A stretch of 64,000 nt of DNA. It comes from Leuctra nigra. Taxonomy: Eukaryota; Arthropoda; Insecta; Plecoptera; Leuctridae. How positions within the stretch are numbered: position 1 is the first letter of the stretch; every line of letters starts with the position of its first letter. The notes beneath the pieces were generated by a model. That model was not told the origin of the DNA, ran no database searches, and saw only the letters and a list, made by a program, of their open reading frames with translations. Of the stretch, positions 41,301-52,600 are shown one piece after another. The translations under genes and the position numbers were made by a program. The stretch spans positions 20,578,309-20,642,308 of the forward strand of contig OW203766.1 in NCBI GenBank assembly GCA_934045905.1, given 5' to 3'.

Positions 41301-44300
41301 AAATAATCAAACAATCAAATCTGAGAAGGAAATAAAGAGATATCAATAAGTCGATAAGCGAGGGAGTGTTTGACAAGATTAGTCTTGGGAATGTTCGAAG
41401 AATCAGAGTTGAAAGTTCACGAGTCATAAACCTGACCCTTCTGGCCAGATAAACGCATTTTCAGACGTTTAAAATGTATTTTGATATATAACGTATGTTG
41501 TATTTAAATCTCATATCACAGAATTGCCGTTTTGTACATAACAAAGTCTAAAATAAATTAGCTTTTAGGTGTGTTGTCAAATTCGTAAATGGGTGATTCT
41601 TAGCAAACAGGTATATTTGAAAAAAAATAAAAAGTTTATGCTAAATATCAATTTACAAATCAGAAAAAAATGTACATGAACTTTGAGACATTCTGAATGG
41701 TACTTGATAGCCAGGACATCATTTTAAACAAGGATGTTCATAATTTCAAAACATCAAGCTTAATGTAAATGGCAAATAGGTCAGGAGAATGACGAAAATG
41801 ATGCCAGGAGAATGACAAAACTTAAGTTTTTTGGAGTTTGCACAACTTTCCGCGCTTATATGTGATCTGTGATTGGGTCTTACCGTACACCTCCGCTACT
41901 CTTCCACCCGGTATTTGAAACAGCAAATACCCCCAAAAGAACGAACTGAGCACAATGCTCTGCTGCATTTCATCCCAGTCGAATTCCCCGACATGCATCG
42001 TGACATTGGCACCGGTCTCATTGCTGACCACGCCCACTTCCGTGTTCCGCTGACAAGTACTGTTTCCGGTTCCAGCGTCGTCGGTGCCGGCCGGAGCGCT
42101 TGCCATGGACACGATGGCGAGATTGATGTTCACGCGAAGCATAAACGTCACCATAAGACCGAGGAATAGCATAAGACATAATACGTAGCGGGCCGGAACG
42201 CGATCTGGAACGAAAGAATATTGTTATTATTATTATTATTATTATTAAGCCTATATTCTCAACGGAGCCGAGGCTCCACTAGTGAGAATGTAATAGAGAA
42301 GGGAGGAGAGGAAACCCGGTACCGGCATGTAGCCTACTCCTGACGAAAGATACCATATGTTGACCATGACTTATGTTTGTGTATGAGTTTCTTATTGTGA
42401 TATTCTACCTATTTTAAAGAACTTTTGAGGAATGTGAATGTTCAAAAGTTATCCAGTTAATTAATTCATTATTGCAGTTAATAATTAATTCAGAAAAAAA
42501 ATCATTTTCGCGTATACCTCATACGGCACATTAACATAACTCGTACTCCTAGCTTGATCATACTAGTTGCACTTGTGATTTGCACTTGCGTGTTTTCTAA
42601 TTGCAATGTCAATCTTAACGGTTTTGTGGACGCTACTTTATTGTACGTTATATTTTAGAAAACTTAAACTTCAGTTCCATATTCTGAAAATGCGAATTTA
42701 AAGTTAATTTTAAAAAAAAATAAAAAAAGTAGCCTCTATAACCCTGGATGATTTCCGAGTTTCCGCTCGATCAGAAGGATTTTTTTTGAAGATGACACAG
42801 ATCGATAAAAGAAAGTAGGTAGATGTGAGTGTCAAATTTGTCCAATGAAGAATATCGTTTCACTATATGGTAAGGTTATTCACAAACTTCAAATTATGCA
42901 ATTTAATTTTTTAGATAATTGTATTTCCGAGTTTCATTCAAAATGAGGTTTCAAACTGAACAATTCGAGTATGAAAATGAAATTGATCTCTGAAATTACA
43001 CACTTACTGGTGACAGAACATTGTCATGACAACTGACATCGTCTCTGACTCATCTTTGACAGCTGCCATATACTTAGGACAAAAATACGTATTTCATCAC
43101 ATCATGATTACAATTTGAAACACGTTTCATCTAGTTTCATTCTTTTGTCACTTCTAACTCGAACATTATAATATGATTACTAAAATACTTAAGTGCGGTA
43201 GCCCGGAAATGAACAAGAATTGAAGACATCACAGTTATAATAATAAAATCAATGGTTCATATTTAAGTACATTTGAGAAATGATAAGATAAAATTGTTCC
43301 TTCAAGTTGAACATTAAAATAAATTTTCCATAAAAACATACGAAATTTCAACAAAATAATTATACAAGTTTTCCATAAAAAGATACGAAATTTCATGAAA
43401 TTATCAACATTTTATATCTCCTATTTTGAGTCAGTTCTGCGTGTATTTCTTTTACCTGTGAGTAACATTGCGCCCACCAATCTTCACATCAACACACTCG
43501 AACACGTGCGAGGGAATAGACATGCGGATTCTTAAAGCATCTACATTCTTTATCTCGCTCACTTATCGTATGATCTGCCCGATAAGGAAAGTATACACAA
43601 TATATTATTTGTGCACATGATATTTTGTTATTTTGCCAAATTACAATCTACCTATCAATCTCGTTTTGGCAATCTCATTTAAATCATTATTACTAAAACA
43701 GATTGAAAAAAATCATCGCTTATCTGATCATCAGGTTGATAAGAGAAGTAGACAAAATTTGTATTTGTTTTCTCCCATTTTGCACTTTTACACGATCTCG
43801 TTTAAATCAATCAGTAGAATTTTATATTCTAAAAAAAATCGGCACGTGTGATCAAGAATACGAGATAATTGATACCAATACGTTTATATAATACAAGGCA
43901 TTACCTGAAGACAAGTTGAAAGATTATCTACTTCCATCCTATAAAGTCACAAACAAGTTCTAGGCAGCAATCACCTTCAACGTCCACTATTATAGACTTG
44001 AAGCGAGCCATTGCACCTAACTTTATAAGATTTTAATTGTTTTCTGAGTTTGCATCTTGTTATTTCTCTGCTTCCTTTGTATTAGTTTTATTTTTGCATT
44101 TTCTCTTATTTATTCATTTGTTTTGCTGGTGCCTTGAAAATGCTAGAGAGCCTAGATTGTTTGAAAATGCCAGTTGGACTGGACTACTGGCGAAACTTCG
44201 GGATCATAATAAATAGGAAACGCTCTTTGTAACGCGTTGATAAGCGAGCCTTCGTAATGTATGCGATTTGATATGCGTTTGCAAGTCGCTGCTCTACAGG

Positions 44301-45471
44301 CCTTGGAACTGACGCATCAAGATAGCACTGATATAATTATTGAAATTATTGGCATACATTTGTAAATGTTTCAAGATTTTAGAATAAAATGTCCTTAAAA
44401 TGACAATAACTTTTGAAGATAATTAGTCTGCACAGATTAGTCTCCAAAGATGCAAAAAATACCTAAAATGATGGTCCCAATAACCTTACAAAGTTTTAAG
44501 TTCATTGGTCAAACGGTTCTAGTTTAAATTACAAAAATCACAGAATACATTGATTTTAATTTTAACCAATCAACGGATTTCCATGAAATGTATAGTCCTA
44601 AAACTATAAGGCGGCCTCAACAACTGTGAAAATGTCGAATTGATACGTCTAAAGGTGTGAGCTACAGTGCATTTTCAGTTATCAACCAATCACAGGATCC
44701 CGTTCAAAACGATCCCAGAGACCGCTTAGATTACGTTAGTGTGTGTGCAAAATTTCAGATCGATTATTTGAGCGGTTTGACCTGGGCAGTGCAGCAAAAA
44801 CAATGAGAAAGTGCTATAAGAGTACCGTGTTGACTCTCCCTACGCTCGCTTTAGTGTCATTTTAACATAGGTACATAAACGATTATAAATGTATACATTT
44901 TTACATATGATTATACGTAACACTTACATTATTACAAATATATTTCCTAAAAATTAATAAGTGTATAAAAATATAATGATTCTGTTCAAATTTACAATAA
45001 TTGAAGGGGTAAAGGGAACACAAGTGACTGTTCTACAAATGGATATAATTTTTTCCTGAATCTTTCCTACAAGGTGCAGGTAGTAGAAGTATAGATTTTG
45101 ATACACATTATTCAGGATGCTTTTAAACATTACTGGAGTTTATAACAAGATAATCGTAAAATATATTTTGATAAGAGAGGTCAAACAGAGGTCAAACTCA
45201 CTCGATCCTCACCAATCACATTATGTTTTCACACCACATCTTAAAGCCCTACAATTTACTTTTTTCTAACCATTTATTCAAAAATAATGTGTACTATTTC
45301 TTTCCCCTCCAACAGCTATGGAACTTATCTAAATTTTTTAAATGTCACTTTCGATGTCTTTGCCCCTCACCATAGCTTATCCATTTCAAAACAAAAATTA
45401 ACTTGTGTACTATTTATTCCTCGCCTCCCGATTGACATGATCTTCTTACCTTTGGCGGGAGGGTCTCCCAT
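23726..45471 (-). CDS. SLC17-family anion transporter (sialin / phosphate cotransporter-like)
   Basis: Major-facilitator membrane transporter of organic or inorganic anions (SLC17: sialin, VGLUT and NaPi types). Nine exons join in frame to 500 residues: 45471-45450, 42204-41884, 40745-40533, 29835-29621, 29142-28993, 28595-28466, 27488-27333, 24830-24745 and 23935-23726. Family marks: RYVLCLMLFLGLMVTFMLRV, RVNINLAIVSM, FDWDEMQQSIVLSSFFWGY, the signature GGRVAEVYGTKRVFG, and NPLDIAPNFAGSLTGIMNG. The TM1-TM2 loop has N-glycosylation sites NST, NET and NVT, as usual in SLC17. The tail is hydrophilic (KLKFEESN). I prefer the start ATG at 45471 (AACATGGGA, strong context); an in-frame ATG at 45558 would add 29 residues. 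The acceptor side of exon 4 is triplicated (see 29754-30064). The substrate cannot be told from sequence. Confidence 0.93.
25111..26042 (+). mobile_element. Family Y repeat, copy Y1
   Basis: Starts ACTAGGAAAACGCTCTGTAT, then AACGCGTTGATGAGCGAGCA, and ends AAGAGTACCGTGGTGACGCT. Internal marks shared with other copies are ACCATGCAAAGTTTTAAGTT and GATCCCGTTTAAAAACGATC. No coding frame. It lies in the SLC17 intron next to copy Y2, in the same orientation. Confidence 0.88.
26182..27087 (+). mobile_element. Family Y repeat, copy Y2
   Basis: Full-length copy with both termini: ACTAGGAAAACGCTCTGGG at the start and GACGCTCGCTACGCTCGCTC at the end. It follows Y1 after 139 bp of AT-rich DNA. The two share nearly every segment but differ by scattered changes, so the pair is not very recent. 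Confidence 0.88.
29754..30064 (-). repeat. Triplicated 113-bp segment with an SLC17 exon 5' part and splice acceptor
   Basis: ACATAGAACAC begins at 29754, 29867 and 29980, an exact 113-bp period; the third copy stops at 30064. Each copy carries the first 82 bp of SLC17 exon 4 and its intron AG. Only the copy nearest the exon body (acceptor at 29836-29837) reads on into the rest of the exon. The outermost acceptor differs (GACTATTCCAG instead of GATATTACAG). Splicing to either outer acceptor would read into a TGA within the repeat, because 113 is not a multiple of three. Confidence 0.92.
30107..30583. mobile_element. hAT-like non-autonomous element with poly-G
   Basis: GTTCAATG flanks both sides (30099-30106 and 30584-30591), the 8-bp duplication usual for hAT elements. 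The left end is CAGGGATG and the right end in reverse complement is AAGGGACG, a short imperfect inverted repeat. It holds a run of 21 G at 30231-30251 and GC-rich GGGTGGGC motifs near its right end. No transposase frame. Confidence 0.82.
31857..34992 (+). mobile_element. Family X composite element, copy X1
   Basis: Three blocks in order: a 5' block with inverted repeats of about 190 bp (31857-32047 and 32746-32937) around about 700 bp of AT-rich DNA; a middle of 118-bp tandem repeats; and a 3' block ending in the hairpin GTGGAGCGACCGCTCCAC plus TAG. No protein-coding frame. Insertion inside family Y sequence shows that all three blocks moved together. Central tandem repeats and a 3' hairpin before CTAG resemble Helentron-type non-autonomous elements (HINE/DINE), but the long inverted repeats at one end are unusual for them; the class stays open. 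Confidence 0.85.
33120..33890. repeat. 118-bp tandem repeat array with CRE/ETS/YY1-like motifs
   Basis: TATGACGTCACTTCCGGTTT recurs at 33244, 33362, 33480, 33598, 33716 and 33834, exactly 118 bp apart, with a seventh, diverged copy near 33126. Each unit runs TGACGTCA, CTTCCGG, then AACAATGGCGGCCG, AAAATAATGTCGTC and ATTTCCAAAATTTGGTTGC. Related but irregular copies continue at about 33969, 34108, 34262, 34405 and 34528. Confidence 0.93.
35224..35306. repeat. (TCTG)n microsatellite
   Basis: About 20 uninterrupted TCTG units near the 3' terminus of copy Y6. Confidence 0.97.
35553..36082. mobile_element. piggyBac-like MITE, copy 1 (about 530 bp)
   Basis: TTAA flanks both ends (35549-35552 and 36083-36086). 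The ends are imperfect inverted repeats: GGTGATACTAGCGCTCGG on the left, and GGTGCTGCAAGCGCGAGCG in reverse complement on the right. An internal inverted pair, ATGATTAGATGAAAGACAAA and its partner near 35968, also occurs. No coding frame. Confidence 0.8.
36540..37050. mobile_element. piggyBac-like MITE, copy 2 (about 511 bp)
   Basis: TTAA at 36536-36539 and 37051-37054. Same family as copy 1 in direct orientation, with small deletions. It is inserted exactly at the outer end of copy Y6, which may mean that the CTAGTTAA junction was the target. Confidence 0.8.
37336..39691 (-). mobile_element. Family X composite element, copy X3 (inverted)
   Basis: Reverse-complement copy: CTAGTGGAGCGGTCGCTCCA opens the segment on the plus strand and TTTTTTCTGGGA closes it. 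Its inverted-repeat block occupies 38567-39691, with arms at about 38567-38784 and 39475-39691. The 118-bp array is almost lost, with one unit left near 38340, so the middle is shorter than in X1. With X1 it forms a large imperfect palindrome within SLC17 intron 3. Confidence 0.83.
39692..40277. other. End of SLC17 intron 3, no gene seen
   Basis: AT-rich single-copy-looking DNA with no exon, RNA or repeat that I recognise. Confidence 0.5.
40278..40436. mobile_element. Palindromic MITE, Harbinger-like (159 bp)
   Basis: AGCCCCATTTACACGGTGCA at the left end matches the reverse complement of the right end (TGCACCGTGTAAATTGGGCT), and TTA flanks both sides. Arms of about 35 bp. It sits about 100 bp downstream of SLC17 exon 3, in intron 3. 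Confidence 0.8.
42222..42358 (-). mobile_element. 5'-truncated copy of the 5S-derived SINE
   Basis: In reverse complement it matches the tail of the SINE at 19038-19790 (TTTCGTCAGGAGTAGGCT, GTTTCCTCTCCTCCCTTC, CTCACTAGTGGAGC) and ends in an (ATA)n tail. It lacks the 5S head. It lies in SLC17 intron 1, next to exon 2. Confidence 0.8.
42359..44212. other. SLC17 intron 1, central part, no gene seen
   Basis: AT-rich DNA without exon-like or strongly repeated sequence. A short direct repeat, TTTTCCATAAAAACATACGAAATTTC-like, occurs at about 43325 and 43370. Confidence 0.5.
44213..44850 (+). mobile_element. Family Y repeat, copy Y4
   Basis: Begins ATAGGAAACGCTCTTTGTAA, then CGCGTTGATAAGCGAGCC, and ends AAGTGCTATAAGAGTACCGT with GACTCTCCCTACGCTCGCT. 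It lacks part of the inner region found in Y1 and Y2. It preserves the uninterrupted sequence at the site where X1 entered Y3. Confidence 0.85.
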
Positions 45472-46032
45472 GTTGCCTCCTGCACAGTCCACACCACTCT
45501 GCCTGCCACCTCCTAGCAGTAGCGTCTGCTCCCTCCTCGCTTCCAAACACCTTGACATACGCAACACTTGACTTACGTAACACGCACAGAAGACTTACAA
45601 CTATCGTCTCAGGGAATTTTATTCCAAATCACAATTACATGGATTGGCAGAATGCCATGCAGACAGTTTTTTTAGAAGAATATTGAATGGTTTGCATAGA
45701 TAGTTGATTAAGTAGTACTTGTTTTGTTGGTAACAGTTTATGTGGCAGCATCAATAGGCTTGGAATAAGAAGTCTTTGATTGATTTTAGACTCATAACAG
45801 TGTTGTGGAAGGGAGTTGTTTGTCTACTTATATACTAAGTAGGTACTCACAATTACGCTGTCGCATTTTTGAAATTGAGTGTGTGTAAAATAACTATGAA
45901 AGTATAATTTTATATCTATTTAATTACATTTATTTCATTTCGTTCTCGTACTCTGTGAGTTTCGTTCATGTGTCATATACCCATACAAAATACAAAAATT
46001 GCAATGGCATAGGACTCTAGAATACATATTGT

Positions 46033-46863
46033 ACATACATACATACATACATACATACATACATACATACATACATACATACATACATACATACATACAT
46101 ACATACATACATACATACATACATACATACATACATACATACATACATACATACATACATACATACATACATACATACATACATACATACATACATACAT
46201 ACATACATACATACATACATACATACATACATACATACATACATACATACATACATACATACATACATACATACATACATACATACATACATACATACAT
46301 ACATACATACATACATACATACATACATACATACATACATACATACATACATACATACATACATACATACATACATACATACATACATACATACATACAT
46401 ACATACATACATACATACATACATACATACATACATACATACATACATACATACATACATACATACATACATACATACATACATACATACATACATACAT
46501 ACATACATACATACATACATACATACATACATACATACATACATACATACATACATACATACATACATACATACATACATACATACATACATACATACAT
46601 ACATACATACATACATACATACATACATACATACATACATACATACATACATACATACATACATACATACATACATACATACATACATACATACATACAT
46701 ACATACATACATACATACATACATACATACATACATACATACATACATACATACATACATACATACATACATACATACATACATACATACATACATACAT
46801 ACATACATACATACATACATACATACATACATACATACATACATACATACATACATACATACA

Positions 46864-46895
<32 letters not shown>

Positions 46896-46905
46896 CATAC
46901 ATACA
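46033..46905. repeat. Giant (ACAT)n microsatellite, about 870 bp
   Basis: Nearly perfect tetranucleotide run with one interruption (ATACATATACATAC) close to the right end. Because the period is not a multiple of three, every frame stays open across it, which creates long false reading frames on both strands. It lies upstream of the SLC17 start codon. Confidence 0.99.
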
Positions 46906-46975
46906 ATATTGCCAAACATCACATATTGAAAAGTTTTCCAGATTATGAAATACATCTCCGTCCATCGTGCAGGTA

Positions 46976-47139
46976 CACTCGACAATTCATAAAACGGTAT
47001 TTGAAAGAAATGGATTGTCTGAAAAAAAAGTGATGGCATCATCTGATGAAGTCTATGCTTACTCGTCATCTACCTCTAGTAGGTGAGCACCAGCAGCCAA
47101 TCTGTTTCGTTCAAATACCGTTTTATGAATTGTCGAGTG
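46976..47139. mobile_element. Tc1/mariner-type MITE, 164 bp
   Basis: Inverted repeats of about 40 bp: CACTCGACAATTCATAAAAC at the left end and the same in reverse complement at the right. TA flanks both ends. The inner sequence has TGATGGCATCATCTGATG and ACCTCTAGTAGGTGAGC. Confidence 0.88.
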
Positions 47140-47318
47140 TACATACATCTCTGATATGAGTATTTACAGATATCTGCAGCAGCATTAGTGTATTCAATGT
47201 GTAAGCTATTTCTTATTTTCTAATATCATGTCCATTTTCTGACATATTAATGAACTCTGAATGATCGAAGAATTATCTCAGATTTAATTGAAAACACGCG
47301 CTAGTACCTACACACGTA

Positions 47319-47530
47319 CACTCGGCAATTCATAAAACGGTATTTCAAATAAATGGATTGTCTGAAAAAAATGTGATGGCATCATCTGATGAAGTCTATA
47401 CTTACTCGTCATCTACCTCTAGTAGGTGAGCTCCGATTTCATTGATAATAACAAGGATTGATTGTCAATGAACCTGACCAGCAGCAGCCAATCCGTTTCG
47501 TTCAAATACCGTTTTATGAATTGTCGAGTG
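47319..47530. mobile_element. Tc1/mariner-type MITE, second copy, 212 bp
   Basis: Same termini (CACTCGGCAATTCATAAAAC on the left, one change) and TA flanks. It is longer than the copy 180 bp away because it keeps GATTTCATTGATAATAACAA and further sequence in the right half. A terminal fragment of the same family lies at about 53232-53275. Confidence 0.88.
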
Positions 47531-48578
47531 TACATGGGCCGCTTTCCTTCAAATATAGCCCTTCTCTCTTCTCGCCCACGAGCAGTTCTAAGGAATTATA
47601 TTTGGTATGGCTTCGACCCTTCATGTGTTAGGTTACTGTCATATGATAGCATAGCCCTAGAAGTTAGAATGAATTGCCTGTGAGGCCCATTGAGAAGTCA
47701 TTGAGAAGTGAGTATGGGAATAAAAAGTGAGAAAATTATTATCACCCCCCCCCCCCCCCAATCCATAGATTCTATAGGCTTAGATTCTATTGGCTGATAC
47801 AGATTGTTCACTTTTTTTCTCTCATATTCACAATTTTTCTCATCTTTATTTTGTGTACCTCTATGGGGTTCAATCGTATAAAGTGACAACTTTGTTCACT
47901 TTGTGACTTTCTCATCTCGATGTTATTCCACGGCCTTTTGTGGGGTGAGATAAGAAAATTGTCCCGCGATAACAAAGTTGACATTTTACATGATTGTACC
48001 CCTGGCATTAAATATTCAAGAGTTGTAATATTTCTGTGATAGTACTGTGATATTCAAACTAGGAATGAAGATATTGTATTGGCTATTGAAAAGGTTGGGA
48101 CAAGAAAGAATATTGATGGAGGTAGATGGAGCAATAATTGGAGGGAAAAGAAATGCCGAGTGAGAAGCGTAAGAGTGGAGTGAAGGTGGCTGTGGAAGAA
48201 AGAGGAGAACAGTGGAAATGTATAAGAAACGAAAAGTTGTTGAGAAGAGGTGGGGGAGCTTTTGGAAAAGGGATGTGGAAGGGAAAGGAAAAGATGAAGA
48301 ATTAGACAAGTATTATTGTCAAGTCGGCTCCTGAGCGAAGATGCCCATTGGATCATTGAAGGATGATGTCAGTAGAAGTGGAGTTCGTGGAGCGTGGATG
48401 GTGGTGGATGAAACAGGAAGTGGAGAGATGTACTGATTGCTGGAGGAGGAGAGTGAAGAGCAAGAAGACCGGGACAACTGGCAATGAAACTTAAAGTTTG
48501 TTATTTTACTTCATATAAACGATTTTAGTATTATTTTATTAATACCATTCTTTTTCTTTTTATTGCTATAATAATTTA
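47531..48578. other. Stretch without a recognised gene
   Basis: Contains a C-run of 14 at about 47747-47759 and a purine-rich plus-strand segment at about 48060-48480 (GAGGAGGAGAGTGAAGAGCA and similar). The latter looks like decayed mobile-element coding sequence, but I cannot identify it. Confidence 0.4.
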
Positions 48579-49909
48579 CCCCATAAAAAACACTCCGTGT
48601 AAAAATACCAGCCAAGTCTCTTCAACTATAAAAAAAATAGAAGAAATCTAAAAATTCAGCACTGAAAAGTAGTGATATCAAAAAATGAGCCAAGTCAAAA
48701 CTTAATTTTAAAAACCAAAATATACTTGGCGCATCGTGTATATAAATAGTATAGAAGCATATGCCAAAAATCAAATGTACCTAAATATATATAATATACC
48801 TATAATGCCCTTAAAAATGATGCGCCAAGTATATTTCGGTTTTTAAAATTAAGTTTTGACTTGGCTCATTTTTTGATATCACTACTTTTCAGTGCTGAAT
48901 TTTTAGATTTCTTCTATTTTTTTATAGTTGAAGAGACTTGGCTGGTATTTTTACACGGAGTGTTTTTTATGGGGATATCACTTATTTTTTTAGTTTATTT
49001 ACACAACTTGTAACACACATCGGAGCAACAATGACTAAATACTTTTAAAAAATACGCCATTACCGAATTGGTTAATACGAAAATTTGTGTTTGGTGCTCA
49101 ATATACCTAAGCTTAAAGTGATATTCCATGAAGAATTGCGAAAGCTTCGTTCCAATCAGTCCAGCCGTTTTCGAGATATGGTATTACTTCCGGTTTTCAA
49201 AATGGCGACTGAAATTACTGCCACCTAGAATTTATTTCTATAAATGTTATGTATCATTATAAGCCTTCTGAATACGTAGTTATTGTAGTAAGAGGTCATT
49301 AAAATCTAGTTCTTCATTTTCATGACGTCATTTCCGGTTTCGGTAATAGTACATCTCTACTTTAACTATTGATATTCCATATAGATAACCGTCTGAATCA
49401 TTTGGCGCTGGTTTAATTCCTAACGGTCTAGCCGTTTTAGAGATATGACGTCACTTCCGGTTTCAAAATGGCCGCTTCCTGTTGGTTTTATAAAAAGGCA
49501 CCTCAGACGCCAAAAGTGCACATGTGGTGAAAATTTCAGATCGATCGGCTCAGCCGTTTAGGCTGTGGCGGTGATTGCGGTGTTTCCTGATATCATCATC
49601 ATCATCAGATCAAGATAGGTTTTAAAAGGGGTGTAATTTCACGTTTTTCACGGCCCTCTAGCTCGCAAACGGCATAACATATTGTTCCCCAATTTGGTAT
49701 ATGTAGTGGGGTGGGCCATAGCTCGAAATTAAGATATATCGCAACAATGTGAGATTTTCCAATTTTAAGATCCAGTAGGCCGAAAATGCCATGTTGTTGC
49801 TTACAGTAAAAGTGGTTGGTCTGCTCCTCAGTTTATTATGCATTTACGATATGTTGAGTGAGTGTGAGTGTACGGTACGACTTGGCTGGGTGGAGCGACC
49901 GCTCCACTA
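48579..49909 (+). mobile_element. Family X composite element, copy X4 (short form)
   Basis: Starts CCCCATAAAAAACACTCCGT. Its 5' block is compact: arms at 48579-48738 and 48818-48975 with only about 80 bp between. The middle has single, not tandem, CRE/ETS modules (near 49185, 49322 and 49445). It ends with the hairpin GTGGAGCGACCGCTCCAC, then TAC instead of TAG. Confidence 0.83.
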
Positions 49910-51048
49910 CCTAAGACTTTTTAAGAAATTAATTCATTCACGATTCGAAATTCGAGATTACAATCGTTCGTTTCTATTCAATAAGATTTAACCGTTCCAT
50001 CATCTTTGAATCCTTGCTCATAAGGATTAAATATTCAAAGGTTCCATGTTTGAAGAAACTAAATCTGTATTGTTTTTCGTGCAATACGAAATCCACTTGA
50101 CGTAACTCAATATTGTGTTGTACAAGTGGGTTCTTGTTTCTAAAGCCAGTTCTTGAATCGACGCATTTTTAAATCTGTCTGGTAGCCTTGAATGTGATGT
50201 AATAGTCTTTGGATCATTGATCCAAGAGCTGGGGAGAGAAGTCTCCCTGTGACACCTAAACATGCAACCATAATTCTTGAAGCTTTCCAAAACCCAGAAT
50301 GGCTCAGTAACGACTAGACAATATAGGATCCATATTTGCGAGACTTACAATGGGGAATAGGTGAATGTTGAGATTATATTTTGTTTATATACATAATAGC
50401 CTCAAAGAGCAATGTAAATTTTTTTTTTTTTTTAATTCATATATTTCCCATAATTAATTTATTAGTTTTCGACATTTCACTCCTCTGCAAAAACAAGCTG
50501 TACGTCACACGCCGTGTTCCCTGTGTTACGGGATGCATAGAACCGGCTCTGGCTAACATTATCTGGACGGCCAGACTCGGCGTGTGACGTCAAATTGTGT
50601 TTCATGGACAGCTACAATCGACCAAACTTTGTAAATTCGTTCCTTGAAAACTATTCATCACACAGCAAAAATAATACCACATCTGTCTTCAACAACATCT
50701 CAACTTTCATTAAATATTTATTATTCTAAAATCTTAACTTTACTTCACTTCCCTATTATCTATATGGATAATCAATAGAAAATCTGGAATTTCGTAATGA
50801 CAAAACCGGAAATGACGCTACAGTATTTTTAAAATCTTACTAAATCCACCTATTTCATTGGGACATTGAGGGTAGGGAGTTTTCCAACTATAAGTACAAA
50901 GATATTCCGAATTTGCATCATAATAAAATAAATACACATCAATTCAATGTTGTAGGGATTTTTCCCGCCTCCATTATTAAACAGTCAGGAAGGGATGCCT
51001 AATCTTAAAAACGGTTGAGCTAAATCGGAAACGGTTTTGTTTACAATG
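49910..51048. other. Stretch without a recognised gene
   Basis: An 87-codon open stretch on the minus strand (50027-50290) has no recognisable motif. An imperfect inverted repeat, GTCACACGCCGTG and its partner CGGCGTGTGAC, spans about 50505-50590. Otherwise nothing is seen. Confidence 0.4.
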
Positions 51049-51049
51049 G

Positions 51050-52600
51050 AATTATTATTATTTTATTATTTATTTTCAAAAACACCAAAAAATATACAGT
51101 GTTTTACTGGTAGTGGGAATAGGACAATCCCCATAGCACAAGTGCCCCACTACCAGCTGCAAAATAAATATACTATATAAATTAAAATAACAGTAGGCAT
51201 TGTAATGGAACTATAAAGTAACATAAACTCCGAACGTAAAAACAACAAAAAAAAAAAAAAAAAACTAATTAGATAACAAATTCCGCAATAAAGATTTGAA
51301 AATATGAAAATCATTCTGTTCCCTAATATTAGCTGGTAGATTATTAAAAAATTTAGATGTTCTGCAGTAAAAACTATTTTGATAACTGACCGTCCTTGCA
51401 AATGGTGGCGTGATCATCCCAATCAGATTGGTTCTTGTTATGTTCGTTAAATTTACAGATATACGATTAATTGGACCCATGTCCACCATTTGCAAAATAA
51501 TCTTTTTTAAAAATAAAATGTCTGCTTCTTGAAAAAAAATTTGAATAGAAATTAGACTTGTAAGTTTAAGACGGTCTTTACTGCATAAATCTCTTCTACC
51601 AGTAATAAATTTTGTCGCTTTCTTCTGTATTCTCTCCAGCTTATTGATGTTGGCAGAAGTTGTTGGATGCCAAGCTGGTATACCGTATGAAATTATCGGT
51701 CTGACGAGGCCAAGGTAAATACTTCTCTTCACTTTGGGACTTGCATGATGTAAAATTCTGGTTACAAAATTGAGGACTCTGGCAGATTTACTTCTCACGA
51801 TCTCCGTCTGTAAATTCCACTTCAGGTCACTGCAAACTGTTATACCAAGAATTCGCATGGAATCGCAGCATTCTATCACCATATCGCTGATCTTGTACAC
51901 ATGAGTCATCCTTTTCTTGGATCTTGAAATTGAAATATACTGGCATTTTTTAAGATTAAGGTCCAAATAATTTGTTTTACACCAGTCTTCTATGCTCAGT
52001 AAGTCTTGTTGTAGAAGCTGCACATCCTCCGGGCTTTGAATGTGTCTGTATAGTGTGCAATCATCTGCATATTGACACATGGTAGAAGTTACACAGTTAG
52101 GCAGGTCAAACATGAAGATGGTAAACAGTAAAGGCCCAAGAACAGATCCCTGTAGCACTCCCGATAAAACATTTTGATCTGTTGAATGAGCCCCATCAAA
52201 TATGACACGCATCTTCCTACCAATCAGAAAACCACGCATCCACTGAAGCAGTTCGCCCGATATATTATGAGCTTTTAGCTTTATGAGGAGTCTATTATGC
52301 TGAGCCCTATCAAAAGCTTTAGCCCAGTCGAGGGATATCACATCTATTCTGGCACCTGCTACTTTATCCAGATAAAACTGCCAGTCATCAATAGCTTTTG
52401 TAAGCAAAGTGATGCAAGATCTTCGAGGAAGGAATCCATGCTGATGCGAATTTATTGCATTTATCTGTTGCAAATGTAGTAAGAGTTCCCAAGACACAAC
52501 TTTCTCCATAATTTTACCTACCACTGGAAGTTAACGATATTGGCCTATAATTACAAATGGAACTTCGATTACCTGATTTAAATATAGGGACAATAGAATA
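51050..52600 (-). mobile_element. 5'-truncated, frameshifted Jockey/CR1-like non-LTR retrotransposon
   Basis: The minus strand encodes about 400 residues of reverse transcriptase: HGFLPRRSC, DVISLDWAKAFDRAQH, SGVLQGSVLGPLLFTIFMFD, the catalytic CQYADD and a C-terminal thumb. An extra base near 52527 breaks the frame just upstream, where the other frame reads IFKSGN and CNYRPISLTS; the element is truncated near 52600. A TAA ends the frame at 51265-51267, followed by a poly-A stretch and an (AAT)n tail near 51050-51070. No endonuclease is present, so it cannot move by itself. Confidence 0.88.

Noticed and set aside
45935..47069. Reading frames of over 320 codons on both strands with repeating YVCM and IHTY
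   Set aside because: They are read-through of the (ACAT)n microsatellite; a 4-bp period keeps all frames open and no flanking protein motif exists.
50027..50290. 87-codon minus-strand open frame as a gene
   Set aside because: I recognise no domain; surrounding DNA is repeat-rich, so it may be a mobile-element scrap or chance.
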